Positions 35,702 to 44,973 of a stretch of 64,000 bases of DNA are shown here, one piece after another; the first letter of the stretch is position 1; each line of letters opens with the position of its first letter. A program made the position numbers and the translations under genes. Source of the DNA: Myxococcus stipitatus (GTDB lineage: Bacteria > Myxococcota > Myxococcia > Myxococcales > Myxococcaceae). The stretch spans positions 620,001 through 684,000 of the forward strand of contig NZ_JAKCFI010000005.1 of NCBI RefSeq assembly GCF_021412625.1, read 5' to 3'. The notes beneath the pieces were generated by a model. The model saw only the letters and a program-made list of their open reading frames with translations. It did no database searches and had not been told where the DNA came from.

Positions 35702-36631
35702 TCAGCCAAGGCGCTCGAGGCGCTCGCGCTCCATCAGGCCCTTCATGAAGAACTCGGCGGCGCGGTAGCTGGAGCGAACCAGCGGGCCCGCGGCCACATA
35801 GAGGAAGCCGTAGGACTCGGCCAGCTTCTTGTAGTCCTCGAACTGCGCCGGCGTGACGAAGCGCTCCACGCGCAGGTGGTACTGGGACGGCTGGAGATAC
35901 TGCCCCAGCGTCAGCACGTCCACGCCCACCTCGCGCAGGTCCTTGAACGCCTGCTCCAGCTCCGCGTCCGTCTCGCCCAGGCCCACCATGATGGAGGTCT
36001 TGGTGTACAGGCCCTCGGGGCGGTTCTTGAGGTACTCCAGCACGCGCAGGGACTGGCCGTAGCGGGCGCGGCGGTCGCGCACGGTGGGCGTCAGCCGCTC
36101 CACCGTCTCCACGTTGTGGGCGACTACGTGGGGCTTCGCCTCCGCCACGGTGGCCAGGTCCTTCTCCACGCCCTTGAAGTCGGGGATGAGCACCTCGACG
36201 ATGGTGCGCGGGCTCTCCCTGCGCAGCTCGCGGATGGCCGAGGCGAAGTGGCTGGCGCCACCGTCCGGCCGGTCATCCCGGTTCACGGACGTCACGACGA
36301 TGTACTCCAGGTCCATCTCCTTGACGGCCTGGGCCAGGTGGATGGGCTCCATCGGATCCAACGGCGGCGGAGCGCCCACCTTCACGTGGCAGAAGCGGCA
36401 CGCGCGCGTGCAGACCTCGCCCATCAGCATCACCGTCGCCGTGCCACCACCCCAGCACTCGGCGATGTTCGGGCAGCGGGCCTCCTCGCACACGGTGGCC
36501 AGCTTCGTGCGCTTCACGATGGCCTTGACCCGCTCGTACCCCTCGCCGTGAGGCAGACGCACCTTCAGCCATTCCGGCTTGCGGGTGGACTCTGTCACCT
36601 GGGGGAGCGGAAACCTGTCAGGAGTCGCCAT
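35702..36631 (-). CDS. lipA: Lipoyl synthase
   Basis: 309 residues. The two iron-sulfur cluster motifs are complete: the auxiliary cluster Cys48, Cys53 and Cys59 (CEEARCPNIAEC) and the radical-SAM cluster Cys74, Cys78 and Cys81 (CTRACRFC). The C-terminal RSSY motif that supplies the serine ligand of the auxiliary cluster is present (VRSSYRAAEF). It inserts two sulfurs into octanoyl-E2 to make lipoyl groups. The E2 gene follows 60 bases downstream, so enzyme and acceptor protein are likely cotranscribed. The E2 carries the lipoyl Lys that this enzyme would modify. Confidence 0.96.
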   Translation of the reverse strand: MATPDRFPLPQVTESTRKPEWLKVRLPHGEGYERVKAIVKRTKLATVCEEARCPNIAECWGGGTATVMLMGEVCTRACRFCHVKVGAPPPLDPMEPIHLAQAVKEMDLEYIVVTSVNRDDRPDGGASHFASAIRELRRESPRTIVEVLIPDFKGVEKDLATVAEAKPHVVAHNVETVERLTPTVRDRRARYGQSLRVLEYLKNRPEGLYTKTSIMVGLGETDAELEQAFKDLREVGVDVLTLGQYLQPSQYHLRVERFVTPAQFEDYKKLAESYGFLYVAAGPLVRSSYRAAEFFMKGLMERERLERLG

Positions 36632-36805
36632 GGGTCGCGGGCCTTCTATGGTTTGGGCGGAAGACGTTCAAGCGGGAAGCCTCTAACGCGAGGCGTCAGT
36701 ACCCGCAGGGCCTTCGCGCAGGTTGTTACCGTACTAATGCCCCCGCTGCGACCGGGCAGCCCGGGAGGGCGGGCACGGCGCGGGTCGGATGGCCAGCCTC
36801 TGGGC

Positions 36806-37633
36806 ATGGCCACCGTCCACCTGGGCACCAGCGGCTACGTCTACCGGGACTGGAAGGGGCGCTTCTATCCCTCCGACCTGCCGGCCCGCCGCTGGCTCTC
36901 CTGGTATGCGCGCGTCTTCACCACCGTCGAGCTGAACGCCACGTTCTACCGCCTGCCCACGCCGGACGCCGTGGACCGCTGGCGGGCGGAGGTCCCCGGG
37001 GGCTTCCGCTTCGCGTGCAAGGGCAGCCGCTTCCTCACGCACCTCAAGCGCCTCACCGACGTCGACGAGGGGCTGGAGCGCTTCTATGCCCCGGTGCTGC
37101 GGCTGGGCCGCAAGCTCGGCCCCGTCCTCTGGCAACTGCCGCCCTTCCTGCGGCGGCCGGACCCGGAGCGGCTGGACCGCTTCCTCGCCCACCAGCCCCG
37201 GAGCATCCGCCAGGTCGTCGAGTTCCGCGACGTCGCCTGGTACCACCCGGAGGTCCTCGCCGTCCTCGACGCCCATCGCGCGGCGGTGTGCGAACACGAC
37301 CTGCTCCCCGTGCCTCCGCCCCGTCCCACCGGAGGGCTGCGCTACCTGCGCTTCCACGGGACGACGGGCCGGTACTCGGGACGCTACGGCCGGGCGGCCC
37401 TGGTCCGCGTGGCGAGGGGCTTGAAGACCTGGCGCGAGCACGGCCACACGGCGTGGGTGTTCTTCAACAACGACCTGGGCGGGCACGCGCTCCTGGACGC
37501 GCTCGACCTGTCGGAGCTGCTGGGCCTGCCCGCGCGGGCCCCTTTGGACATGGAAAGGCCGTCCGCGGAGGAGCGCTCCGGGACGGCCCGCCGGCCCCGC
37601 TCGCGGGGGGCCGCCACGTCACGCCACGCCTAG
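36806..37633 (+). CDS. DUF72 family protein (YecE-like)
   Basis: 275 residues from the ATG at 36806, chosen because DUF72 proteins begin with the strand VHLGTSGYVYRDW. The TIM-barrel-like fold shows conserved FYP, VELNATFYRLP, FACKGSRFLTH and FHGTTGRYSGRY segments. Function is unknown for the family. An in-frame ATG at 36736 would add 23 residues not seen in relatives. The last 25 residues are Arg/Ser-rich and atypical. Its stop codon shares the tetranucleotide CTAG with the stop codon of the convergent lpd gene. Confidence 0.87.
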   Translation: MATVHLGTSGYVYRDWKGRFYPSDLPARRWLSWYARVFTTVELNATFYRLPTPDAVDRWRAEVPGGFRFACKGSRFLTHLKRLTDVDEGLERFYAPVLRLGRKLGPVLWQLPPFLRRPDPERLDRFLAHQPRSIRQVVEFRDVAWYHPEVLAVLDAHRAAVCEHDLLPVPPPRPTGGLRYLRFHGTTGRYSGRYGRAALVRVARGLKTWREHGHTAWVFFNNDLGGHALLDALDLSELLGLPARAPLDMERPSAEERSGTARRPRSRGAATSRHA

Positions 37634-39027
37634 AAGTGGCGCGGGTGGCCCAGGGTGGCCTCGGCGCCCTCGTGGACGATCTCCGAGAGCGTCGGGTGGG
37701 CGTGGATGGTGCCCGCCAGCTCCTCGGTGGTGATCTCCAGCTTCAGCGCGACGCAGGCCTCGGCCAGCAGCTCCGTGGCGTGCGGACCGATGATGTGGAT
37801 GCCCAGCACCTCGTCGTACTTCTTGTCCGAGACGATCTTGATGAGGCCGGTCGACTCGTTGGTGATGGCGGACTTCGTCACCGCGCCGAAGGGGGCGTTG
37901 CCGATCTTGACGTCGTAGCCACGCTCCTTGGCCTTCTTCTCCGTCAGGCCCACCGAGGCGACCTCGGGGTAGCAGTACGTCGCCGACGGGGTCAGGTCGT
38001 AGTTGATGGGCTGCGGGTTCTTCCCGGCGATGTGCTCCACCGCGACCACGCACTCCGCGCTCGCCATGTGGGCCAGCATCGGCGTGGGGATGACGTCACC
38101 CACCGCGTAGACGTTGGGCTCGCCGGTGCGCAGCATGGAGTCGACCTTGATGTAGCCGCGCTCGGTCTTGATGCTGGTCTTGTCCAGGCCCACGTCCTCG
38201 GTGACGGGCGCGCGGCCCACCGCGGACAGGAGGATCTCCGCCTCGAGCGTCTTCGTCTCGTTGCCCACCTTCATGGTGACGCGCACGCCGTCGGCCGTGT
38301 GCTCCACCTTCTCCACGGCCGAGCCCGTGTGGACGTCGATGCCGCGCCGGCGGAACAGCTTCTCCAGCTCCTTGGAGATGTCCGCGTCCTCGATGGGCAG
38401 CAGCGCGGGCATGTACTCCACGATGGCCGTCTTGCTGCCCACGTGGTTGAAGATGGAGGCGAACTCGCAGCCCACCGCGCCGGCGCCCAGGACGATGATG
38501 CTCTTGGGGATGCGGTCGATCTGCAGGATGGAGTCGCTGTTGAGCACCCGCTTGTGGTCCACGGGGACGTTGGGCAGCGACTTGGGCACGGAGCCGGTGG
38601 CGATGATGATGTTCTTCGCCTCCAGCACCTGCTTGGAGCCGTCCTCGGCGGTGACCTCCACCTTGCCCTTGCCGGCGATGCGGCCGTGGCCCTTGACCAC
38701 CGTCACCTTGTTCTTCTTCATCAGGAAGTCGATGCCGTTGGCACCCTTCGTGACGACCTTGTCCTTGTGCTTCATCGCGTTGGGCCAGTTGATGTTCGAG
38801 CCCGTCACGTCGATGCCGAAGTCGGACGCCTCGCGGACGTGGTGGAACAGCTCCGCGGTCCACAGCAGGGACTTGGTGGGGATGCACCCGCGGTGGAGGC
38901 AGGTACCGCCCAGACGCTTGTCCTTCTCGATGATGGCCGTCTTCAGCCCGAGCTGCCCCGCGCGGATGGCACCCACGTAGCCGCCAGGGCCCGAACCGAT
39001 GATCACCACGTCGAACGTCTCAGCCAC
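37630..39027 (-). CDS. lpdA: Dihydrolipoamide dehydrogenase (E3)
   Basis: 465 residues from the GTG at 39027, preferred over an ATG 5 codons upstream because GGAGG lies 5 bases before the GTG. FAD-binding GSGPGGY, the redox disulfide Cys43/Cys48 in GGTCLHRGCIP, NAD-binding GAGAVGCEFA and the dimer-interface HAHPTLSE with the catalytic His are all intact. It reoxidises dihydrolipoyl groups of E2 with NAD. Together with E2, LipA and LipB in this region it makes a lipoate-dependent dehydrogenase neighbourhood, although E1 is absent. Confidence 0.96.
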   Translation of the reverse strand: MAETFDVVIIGSGPGGYVGAIRAGQLGLKTAIIEKDKRLGGTCLHRGCIPTKSLLWTAELFHHVREASDFGIDVTGSNINWPNAMKHKDKVVTKGANGIDFLMKKNKVTVVKGHGRIAGKGKVEVTAEDGSKQVLEAKNIIIATGSVPKSLPNVPVDHKRVLNSDSILQIDRIPKSIIVLGAGAVGCEFASIFNHVGSKTAIVEYMPALLPIEDADISKELEKLFRRRGIDVHTGSAVEKVEHTADGVRVTMKVGNETKTLEAEILLSAVGRAPVTEDVGLDKTSIKTERGYIKVDSMLRTGEPNVYAVGDVIPTPMLAHMASAECVVAVEHIAGKNPQPINYDLTPSATYCYPEVASVGLTEKKAKERGYDVKIGNAPFGAVTKSAITNESTGLIKIVSDKKYDEVLGIHIIGPHATELLAEACVALKLEITTEELAGTIHAHPTLSEIVHEGAEATLGHPRHF

Positions 39028-39108
39028 GCACGCCTCCGTCATTATTTGCGGATGGAACCCGGTGGGGCTGATAACCCCCGCTCCCGGTTGGAATCAAGGA
39101 GATTGCTC

Positions 39109-40236
39109 GTGCGCCGTTTCCCGCTCAGGACCCTCCTGCTGATGCTCGTGGCGCTCATCGCCTTCGGCCGCCTGTGGTGTGTGACGCACCAGGCTGAGGC
39201 CCCCGCCCGACAGCAGGCCGCCGGCCCGAGCGTCCCCCCGCCCCCCCCCGCCACCCCCACCCAGAGCGCCGACTGCCGCGCCCTGGAGAAGGCCCTGGGC
39301 GACACCATGCGGGCTCCCGAGGACTCCCGCGTCCTGGAGCAGACCCGGAAACACCTGGAGGCCTGCCAGGAGCCTCCCGCGAGGGCCTGCGAGCTGGGCC
39401 TGCCGCTCGCCGCCCGCGCCCCGCTCGGGGAGGGTGGACAGGCGTCCCCGGCGAGGCGGCTGTTCGGCGGCCTCTGCGAGCGCTGCCCTCCCGCCCTCAA
39501 CCCCTGCGCCCAGAGCGTGGGCCGCGCCCTCCTGGACGCCGCCGTGGGCCGCCCCCTCGACCTGACCGAGCTGCGCTGGAACCTCGACCATGCCGGAAAG
39601 GGCCTGCCGGTGAGTTGCGATTCGGTGACACGGCTGGGGCTCGCCCCGGCGGCCGAGGCGGACGTCGACTATCCCGCCGGCGTCCGCGAGCTCGTGGCCG
39701 CCCTCATCCCGCGCTGCGCCCAGGCGGGCCTCGTCCCGGAGGCCGTGCTGCGCGCCGCCGTCGTGAACCAGGGGCCGGCGCTGTCCGGACTCGCCCCGCC
39801 CGCCCCGGCCACGACCGCCGACGCCCCGGTGAAGCCGGAGCGGCTCACGGGCGCGCCGCTGGCGACGGCCGCCTTCGATGGCGACGTGAAGACGCGGGTG
39901 CCCGTGGGCGCCGAACCCCGGAGCAAGCGGTGGGACGCGGACGGCGCGCTGCGCGCGGGCTTCTCGCCAGCGCTCACGCGACTCTCCTCCGTGCGGCTGG
40001 TGGCGAAGGGGCCGGGCACGCTGCGCGCCATCATCCGGACCCCGGAGGGCGTGGGCCTGCGGGATCGCGAGGCGGGCCTCTCCTTCGTCAACCCCGTCGT
40101 CTGCCACTACCAGGGAACGGGGACGTGGGAGACGTGCGCCCCGAGCATCCCCCTGACGAACGTGGACGCGGTGAGCGTGTTCCCCGAGCGGCCCGACGGC
40201 ACGCTCGGAGAGATGGAAGTGCTCGGCGCGCGGTGA
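39109..40236 (+). CDS. Membrane-anchored Cys-rich protein of unknown function
   Basis: 375 residues from the GTG at 39109, supported by AAGGAG 7 bases upstream. One N-terminal transmembrane helix (about 7-24) is followed by a Pro-rich linker and an extracytoplasmic region with about eleven Cys residues, many likely disulfide-bonded. The C-terminal 125 residues begin AFDGDVKTRVP and contain many beta strands, faintly recalling discoidin-like (F5/8-type) domains; this is a weak resemblance. No catalytic motif is seen. It is divergent from lpdA and convergent with the next gene. Confidence 0.72.
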   Translation: MRRFPLRTLLLMLVALIAFGRLWCVTHQAEAPARQQAAGPSVPPPPPATPTQSADCRALEKALGDTMRAPEDSRVLEQTRKHLEACQEPPARACELGLPLAARAPLGEGGQASPARRLFGGLCERCPPALNPCAQSVGRALLDAAVGRPLDLTELRWNLDHAGKGLPVSCDSVTRLGLAPAAEADVDYPAGVRELVAALIPRCAQAGLVPEAVLRAAVVNQGPALSGLAPPAPATTADAPVKPERLTGAPLATAAFDGDVKTRVPVGAEPRSKRWDADGALRAGFSPALTRLSSVRLVAKGPGTLRAIIRTPEGVGLRDREAGLSFVNPVVCHYQGTGTWETCAPSIPLTNVDAVSVFPERPDGTLGEMEVLGAR

Positions 40237-40254
40237 CTCGCGCGCGGGCGACGG

Positions 40255-40707
40255 CTAGACGAGCAGCCCGCGCTCACGCGCGAGCTGGAAGATGGGCGTC
40301 GCGTCCTTCTTCAGCACCGCGCCCACGTCCTTGACGATGGAGTCGCCCGACTTGGCGACCGACAGGAAGTTGTCGAACGTCCGCGTCAGGATGAGCACGC
40401 CGGAGATGATGACGCGCTGGAGGTTGTGCTGCAGGTCGGTGCCCTCATAGATGAGCCACGCCTGCTCGACGCACGTCTTGCGGATCTCCAGCAAGAAGTT
40501 GTTGAGGACGGTGCGATCATTCGCGTCCGGCACCTTCGACTTCGAGCTCACCGACGCGACGTAGATCAGCTTGGTGCCGAGCTTCTTCGACGCCTCTTCC
40601 ATCTGAGCCATGATCGCGGCGACGTCCTCCTTCGTCGGGGGACTCTGCCAGCGCGAGAAGATGACACGGTCGATGACTTCTGCCTTGTAGCTGAAGGAGC
40701 CAGTCAC
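40255..40707 (-). CDS. Conserved-looking alpha/beta protein of unknown function
   Basis: 150 residues from the GTG at 40707, which has GGAGG 4 bases upstream. It starts with an antiparallel strand pair (FSYKAEVIDRVIFSRWQSP) followed by a helix containing EDVAAIMAQMEEASKKLG and a strand LIYVASV. The alternating strands and helices recall STAS-like or small regulatory folds, but no signature is certain. There is no signal peptide or membrane segment. It lies alone between a convergent gene and the end of the histidine operon. Confidence 0.72.
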   Translation of the reverse strand: MTGSFSYKAEVIDRVIFSRWQSPPTKEDVAAIMAQMEEASKKLGTKLIYVASVSSKSKVPDANDRTVLNNFLLEIRKTCVEQAWLIYEGTDLQHNLQRVIISGVLILTRTFDNFLSVAKSGDSIVKDVGAVLKKDATPIFQLARERGLLV

Positions 40708-40917
40708 GAAGCCTCCGGTGAGGCGGACGGTTGACGAATCGAGAAGCGCCCGGCCGGCACGAACCCTGTGTGCCGCGCGTCCGGATATGTAGCAGGAACA
40801 CTCCTTCCGTTGAAGAGATCGCCTGCTCGCACGCTCGCTGATTCACGTGCCCCTCCGCTCCACTTCAGCCGTGACGGACAAATCCAATCGAGGCGAGCAG
40901 ATTCCTGAACACCGGGG

Positions 40918-40949
40918 ACTCCTCGATACACCGATGACCCTCGAGGAGT
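40918..40949. repeat. Nine-bp inverted repeat after the histidine operon
   Basis: ACTCCTCGA (40918-40926) and TCGAGGAGT (40941-40949) flank a 14-base loop, 31 bases beyond the last histidine gene. No U-tract follows. The remaining 40708-40979 has no gene or motif that I can support. Confidence 0.4.
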
Positions 40950-40979
40950 GGGTGGGATTCACCTCGGGTGGGGGCGTGG

Positions 40980-41600
40980 TCAGCGAGCCGTGGGCGTGAT
41001 GGCGCGGCGTGCGAGCACGGACTTCACGTCTTCCAGCGTCACGCCGAGGGGCTTCACGGCGACGAGCAGGTGGTAGAGCAGATCCGCGGCCTCCTCGGCG
41101 GCGCGCTCGCGGTCCGCGTCGGCGCACGCGGTGACCAGTTCGGCGGCCTCCTCGCCCAGCTTCTTGAGCCGCAGGTTGCGATCATCGAGGAGCCTGCGCG
41201 TATAGCTCGGCCGCGGTGCGTCCGTGGGAGGCTGGAGGGCGCGCGCGGCGAGCGTGGCGTCGAGCGCGGCCAGGGCATCCCAATGGCCGGGGCCGAAGCA
41301 GGTCTCCTCTCCGGTGTGGCACGCGGGGCCGGCCTTCTCCACGCGCGCGAGGACGGCGTCCCCGTCACAGTCCGCGCTCAGCGACACGACGCGCTGGGTA
41401 TTGCCGCTGGTGGCGCCCTTGAGCCACAGGCCGCGCGAACGCGAGCGGTAGTGCATCTGCCCCGTGGAGAGCGTGAGCGACAGGGCCTCGCGGTCCGCGT
41501 GCGCCACCATCAGCACGTCCCCCGTGCGCGCGTCCTGCGTCACCACCGTCACCAGGCCGTTGCCCTTGGCGAAGTCGAGTCGGTCGAGGTCGAGCATCAC
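40980..41600 (-). CDS. hisIE: Bifunctional phosphoribosyl-AMP cyclohydrolase / phosphoribosyl-ATP diphosphatase
   Basis: 206 residues combining HisI (about 1-115) and HisE (about 120-206). HisI shows [27 protein letters not shown] and the zinc-binding CHTGEETCF. HisE is the all-helical pyrophosphohydrolase with [11 protein letters not shown] and [12 protein letters not shown]. It performs steps two and three of histidine synthesis. The start is either the GTG at 41600 or the ATG one codon later; both overlap the hisN stop. It is the last gene of the operon. Confidence 0.95.
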   Translation of the reverse strand: MMLDLDRLDFAKGNGLVTVVTQDARTGDVLMVAHADREALSLTLSTGQMHYRSRSRGLWLKGATSGNTQRVVSLSADCDGDAVLARVEKAGPACHTGEETCFGPGHWDALAALDATLAARALQPPTDAPRPSYTRRLLDDRNLRLKKLGEEAAELVTACADADRERAAEEAADLLYHLLVAVKPLGVTLEDVKSVLARRAITPTAR

Positions 41601-42376
41601 GGGGCCCCCGTCGCGCCCAGCCGCTCACGCACCGCGCGCGCCAGGGCCGCGTTGGTGGCGATGCCATTGCCGCCGAAGGACGTGCGCCGCCCGCTCCAGT
41701 CGGTGAAGACGCCTCCGGCCTCCTCGATGATGGGCTGGAGCGCGGCGGCGTCCCACGGCGACAGCAGCTCGTCCACCATCACCTCCGCGCGGCCCGTGGC
41801 CACCAGCAGGTAGCCGTAGCAGTCACCCCACGTGCGGTCGACGGCCGCCTCGCGCGCCAGCCGACGCCACGCCTCTCCTCGTTCGGGGAACTGGAGGAAG
41901 CGCTCGTCCGTGGAGAGCACCACCGCGCCAGACACCTCCGCCACCTCGGAGACGCGCGCGGGCCGGTCGTTCCAGAAGCACCCCTGCCCCGGCGCGGCCA
42001 CCAGCAGCTCCCCCACCGCGGGGAAGTACGCGGCCCCCACGAGGATGTGCTCCCCTTCCGCCAACGCCACCAGCGTGCCCCACAGCGGCACGCCCCGGAT
42101 GAACGTCTTCGTCCCGTCGATGGGGTCGAGGATCCACCGCCGCCGGGCCCCTGGCCGCGTCTCCCCGAACTCCTCGCCCAGGATTCCGTCGTCGGGGAAG
42201 CGCGCCTCCAGCCAGTCGCGCGCGGTCTGCTCCGCGGTGCGGTCGGCGACGGTGACGGGTGTCCCATCGCTCTTGGTGTCCACCGCGATGCCGCCCCGGA
42301 AGAAGCCCAGCGCGACGTCGCCCGCCTTCCGGGCCACCTCCGCCGCCGCCTGCATCAAGCCCTGCGCCTGCGTCAT
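41597..42376 (-). CDS. hisN: Histidinol-phosphatase, inositol monophosphatase type
   Basis: 259 residues of the IMPase superfamily. Metal-binding motifs are [18 protein letters not shown] and the C-terminal [17 protein letters not shown]. IMPase-type HisN enzymes dephosphorylate histidinol phosphate in actinobacteria and others. The position inside the histidine operon, with ATGA overlap to hisF upstream and overlap to hisIE downstream, supports that role rather than inositol metabolism. The operon's hisB product has only the dehydratase domain, so a separate phosphatase is needed. Confidence 0.9.
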   Translation of the reverse strand: MTQAQGLMQAAAEVARKAGDVALGFFRGGIAVDTKSDGTPVTVADRTAEQTARDWLEARFPDDGILGEEFGETRPGARRRWILDPIDGTKTFIRGVPLWGTLVALAEGEHILVGAAYFPAVGELLVAAPGQGCFWNDRPARVSEVAEVSGAVVLSTDERFLQFPERGEAWRRLAREAAVDRTWGDCYGYLLVATGRAEVMVDELLSPWDAAALQPIIEEAGGVFTDWSGRRTSFGGNGIATNAALARAVRERLGATGAP

Positions 42377-43134
42377 GTCGTGCTCCGAATCGGCAAGCCG
42401 CTCTCGACGAGCAGCGATTTGATGGCGCCCACCGTGGTGAGCCCGTCGTGGAGGATGCCCGCCACCAGCGCCGCGTCCGCGCCCCCTCGGATGAACCCGT
42501 CGCGCACGTGCTCGGCGCTGCCCGCGCCACCGGAGGCGATGACGGGGACGGCCACCGCGTCCACCACCGCCCGCGTCAGCGCCAGGTCATAGCCGGTGCG
42601 CGCGCCGTCCTGGTCGATGCTGGTGAGCAGCACCTCCCCGGCGCCCCGGGCGACACACTCGCGCGCCCACGTCACCGCGTCCAGCTCCGTGGGTCGTCGC
42701 CCCCCGTGGGTGTGCACACGCCAACGCTCCCCGTCCCTGCGCGCGTCGATGCTGGCCACCACGCACTGGGCGCCGAAGCGCTCGGCGCACTCCGTCAGCA
42801 GCTCCGGCCGGGCGACCGCGGCCGAGTTGATGCTCACCTTGTCCGCCCCCGAGCGCAGGGCGCGCCCCACGTCCTCCACGGTGCGCACGCCGCCCCCCAC
42901 CGTGAGCGGGATGAACAGCCGCTCCGCGGTGCGCTGGACCAGGTCCCAGAGCGTCTGTCGCTCCTCGTTGCTCGCGGAGATGTCGAGGAACGTCACCTCG
43001 TCCGCGCCCTCACGTTCGTAGCGCAGCGCCAGCTCCACCGGGTCCCCCACGTCGCGGAGGCCCTCGAAGCGCACGCCCTTCACCACGCGCCCGCCCTTGA
43101 CGTCCAGGCAGACGACGAGTCGTCGCGTCAGCAT
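42373..43134 (-). CDS. hisF: Imidazole glycerol phosphate synthase, cyclase subunit
   Basis: 253 residues from the ATG at 43134 ([20 protein letters not shown]), sharing one base with the hisB stop. It is a TIM barrel with the catalytic Asp in CLDVKGG and a second Asp in [12 protein letters not shown], plus the phosphate-binding loops [11 protein letters not shown] and ASGGAG. With HisH it makes imidazole glycerol phosphate and AICAR, using ammonia delivered through the barrel. Its stop overlaps hisN by 4 bases. Confidence 0.96.
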   Translation of the reverse strand: MLTRRLVVCLDVKGGRVVKGVRFEGLRDVGDPVELALRYEREGADEVTFLDISASNEERQTLWDLVQRTAERLFIPLTVGGGVRTVEDVGRALRSGADKVSINSAAVARPELLTECAERFGAQCVVASIDARRDGERWRVHTHGGRRPTELDAVTWARECVARGAGEVLLTSIDQDGARTGYDLALTRAVVDAVAVPVIASGGAGSAEHVRDGFIRGGADAALVAGILHDGLTTVGAIKSLLVESGLPIRSTT

Positions 43135-43670
43135 CACTTCACCTCCAGGGAGACGGAGCCCTTCATGCTGAAGACGGTGCCCGAGTCCACCAGGGCGTCG
43201 CGCAGCGCGAGCCCCAGCGCCTTGAACGCCGCCTCCGTGACGTGGTGGCGGTCCTCGCCGCGCAGCACCCGCAGGTGCAGCGTCACCTTCGCGTGCTCGC
43301 AGAACGAGCGCATCCAGTGCTCGTAGAGGCGGTTCTTCAAGGGCCCCCGGTAGTAGAAGCGCCCGCCCGCGTCGAGGCACGCCTGCACCAGCGCGTCGTC
43401 CATGGGCACGGTGCGCTCCGCGAAGCGCGCCGCGGTGGCGGGTATCACCTGCTGGACCGCCGTGCCCAGGGTGATGGCGACGTCCTCCATCAAATGGTGG
43501 GTGAGGTCACCCCGCGCGTGCAGCGTCACGTCCAGCCCCGCGTAGCGCGCGAAGGTGGACAGCATGTGGTCGAAGAACTTCAGCCCCGTGTCCACCTGCG
43601 TCGCCCCCCTGCCGACGGCGAGCTCGACCCGGACCTTCGTCTCCTTCGTCTCCCTCGTGACGGTGGTCAT
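43134..43670 (-). CDS. hisB: Imidazoleglycerol-phosphate dehydratase
   Basis: 178 residues, the short monofunctional form. Manganese-binding motifs are [22 protein letters not shown] and [14 protein letters not shown] with the paired His residues typical of the enzyme. It converts imidazole glycerol phosphate to imidazole acetol phosphate. It lacks the N-terminal phosphatase domain of the enterobacterial bifunctional HisB, a job given here to HisN. It overlaps hisA by 4 bases and hisF by 1. Confidence 0.96.
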   Translation of the reverse strand: MTTVTRETKETKVRVELAVGRGATQVDTGLKFFDHMLSTFARYAGLDVTLHARGDLTHHLMEDVAITLGTAVQQVIPATAARFAERTVPMDDALVQACLDAGGRFYYRGPLKNRLYEHWMRSFCEHAKVTLHLRVLRGEDRHHVTEAAFKALGLALRDALVDSGTVFSMKGSVSLEVK

Positions 43671-44383
43671 TCCATGAACTCCCGAGCGATCGCGCTCGCA
43701 TCCAGTCTTCCCGTGTACAGCGCCATGCCGATGACGGCCCCATGGGCCCCGGCCTCCGCGAGCGCGCGCAGGTCCTCCCGCGTCGTCACGCCTCCGGAGG
43801 CGAACAGGCGGTGACGACTCCGCGCGGCCACCTCGCGCATCAACGGCAGGTCCACGCCCCCCAGCTGTCCCTCCTTGTGGACCGCCGTCACCAGCAGCCC
43901 TCCGAGCGGGAGCGGGTCGAGCGCGGCGAGCACGTCCGCGACGTCCCGGGCGCTCCCCGCCGTCCAGCCCCGGGTGACGACCTCGCGCCCTCGGACATCG
44001 GCGGCGACGACGATGCGCCCCGGATGCCGGTTCGCGACCTCCGTCAACCATGCGGCGTCCTCGATGGCCCGCGTCCCCACCACGACGCGCGAGGCGCCCT
44101 CCCCGAGCAGGGCCTCCACCCGCGCCGTGTCGCGCACGCCGCCGCCGACGTTGAAGGTGAGCCCCTGTCCGGCCAGGGTGAGCCGACGGATGGCGTCCGT
44201 GTTGAAGCCGCGACCGAGCGCCGCGTCCAGGTCCACCACGTGGAAGGCTCGGAACCCGTGGGCGCGCCACATGGCGAGGGCCTCCAGCGGATCGTTCACG
44301 CGGACCCGCTCCGCGTCGTACGAGCCCCCCACGAGCTGCACGCAGGCGCCCTCTCTCAAGTCGATGGCGGGGATGGCGATCAC
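43667..44383 (-). CDS. hisA: Phosphoribosylformimino-AICAR phosphate isomerase
   Basis: 238 residues from the GTG at 44383, which overlaps the hisH stop. It is a TIM barrel with the general-base Asp in IPAIDLREG and the second catalytic Asp expected in the loop after strand five; here the corresponding segment reads LVTAVHKEGQLGG, where relatives usually have TDI-x-RDG. That replacement of the usual Asp by Ala-Val-His is unusual and worth checking. The phosphate loops NVGGGVRD and ASGGVTTRED are normal. The enzyme opens the ribose ring in step four. Confidence 0.92.
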   Translation of the reverse strand: MIAIPAIDLREGACVQLVGGSYDAERVRVNDPLEALAMWRAHGFRAFHVVDLDAALGRGFNTDAIRRLTLAGQGLTFNVGGGVRDTARVEALLGEGASRVVVGTRAIEDAAWLTEVANRHPGRIVVAADVRGREVVTRGWTAGSARDVADVLAALDPLPLGGLLVTAVHKEGQLGGVDLPLMREVAARSRHRLFASGGVTTREDLRALAEAGAHGAVIGMALYTGRLDASAIAREFME

Positions 44384-44973
44384 GACGTCACCTCGCGGAG
44401 GAAGGCGCGCACGAACTCCACGCCGGGCGTCGAGGACTTCTCGGGGTGGAACTGCACGCCCACGATGCCGCCGCGCCGCACCACCGCGGGGAAGCGCTCC
44501 TCCTCGTGCGTGGACCAGGCCGTCACGAGCGACGGGTCCTCGACGCAGCACACGAAGCTGTTCGCGTAGTAGACGGTCTCCAGCCGGGCATCCCGCAACG
44601 TGCGGTCCTCCTCCACGCGGTTCCAGCCCATCTGCGGCACGCGTCGCCCGCGCAACCGGACCACCCGCCCGGAGAAGACGCCGAGTCCCTCGCCCGCGCC
44701 CTCCTCGCTCGACTCGAAGAGCAGTTGCATGCCCAGGCAGATGCCCAGACACGGCAGACCACGCTCCAGGGCCGCGCGCATCACGTCGCGCCCGGGGGCC
44801 AGACGCGCCACGGCCGCGCCGAACGCGCCGACCCCGGGGAGCACGAGCACGTCCGTTTCCACCGCGCGCAGCGGGTCCTCCTCCACGCGCACCTGCGCGC
44901 CCTCCGCCGTGGCCACGGCCTTGGCCAGCGAGTGCAGGTTTCCAGCGCCATAGTCGAACAGGGTGACCTTCAT
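44380..44973 (-). CDS. hisH: Imidazole glycerol phosphate synthase, glutaminase subunit
   Basis: 197 residues of the class I glutamine amidotransferase fold. The catalytic Cys is in GICLGMQLLF, the His/Glu pair in VQFHPEKS. The oxyanion-strand PGVGAFG and the YYANSFVC segment are standard. It releases ammonia from glutamine for HisF. Its ATG overlaps the hisC stop by 4 bases, and its stop overlaps the hisA start. Confidence 0.96.
   Translation of the reverse strand: MKVTLFDYGAGNLHSLAKAVATAEGAQVRVEEDPLRAVETDVLVLPGVGAFGAAVARLAPGRDVMRAALERGLPCLGICLGMQLLFESSEEGAGEGLGVFSGRVVRLRGRRVPQMGWNRVEEDRTLRDARLETVYYANSFVCCVEDPSLVTAWSTHEEERFPAVVRRGGIVGVQFHPEKSSTPGVEFVRAFLREVTS

Noticed and set aside
33656..36805. 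Open frame upstream of and continuous with the DUF72 gene
   Set aside because: It runs antisense through the ATPase, E2 and lipA genes; only the part from 36806 matches a protein family.
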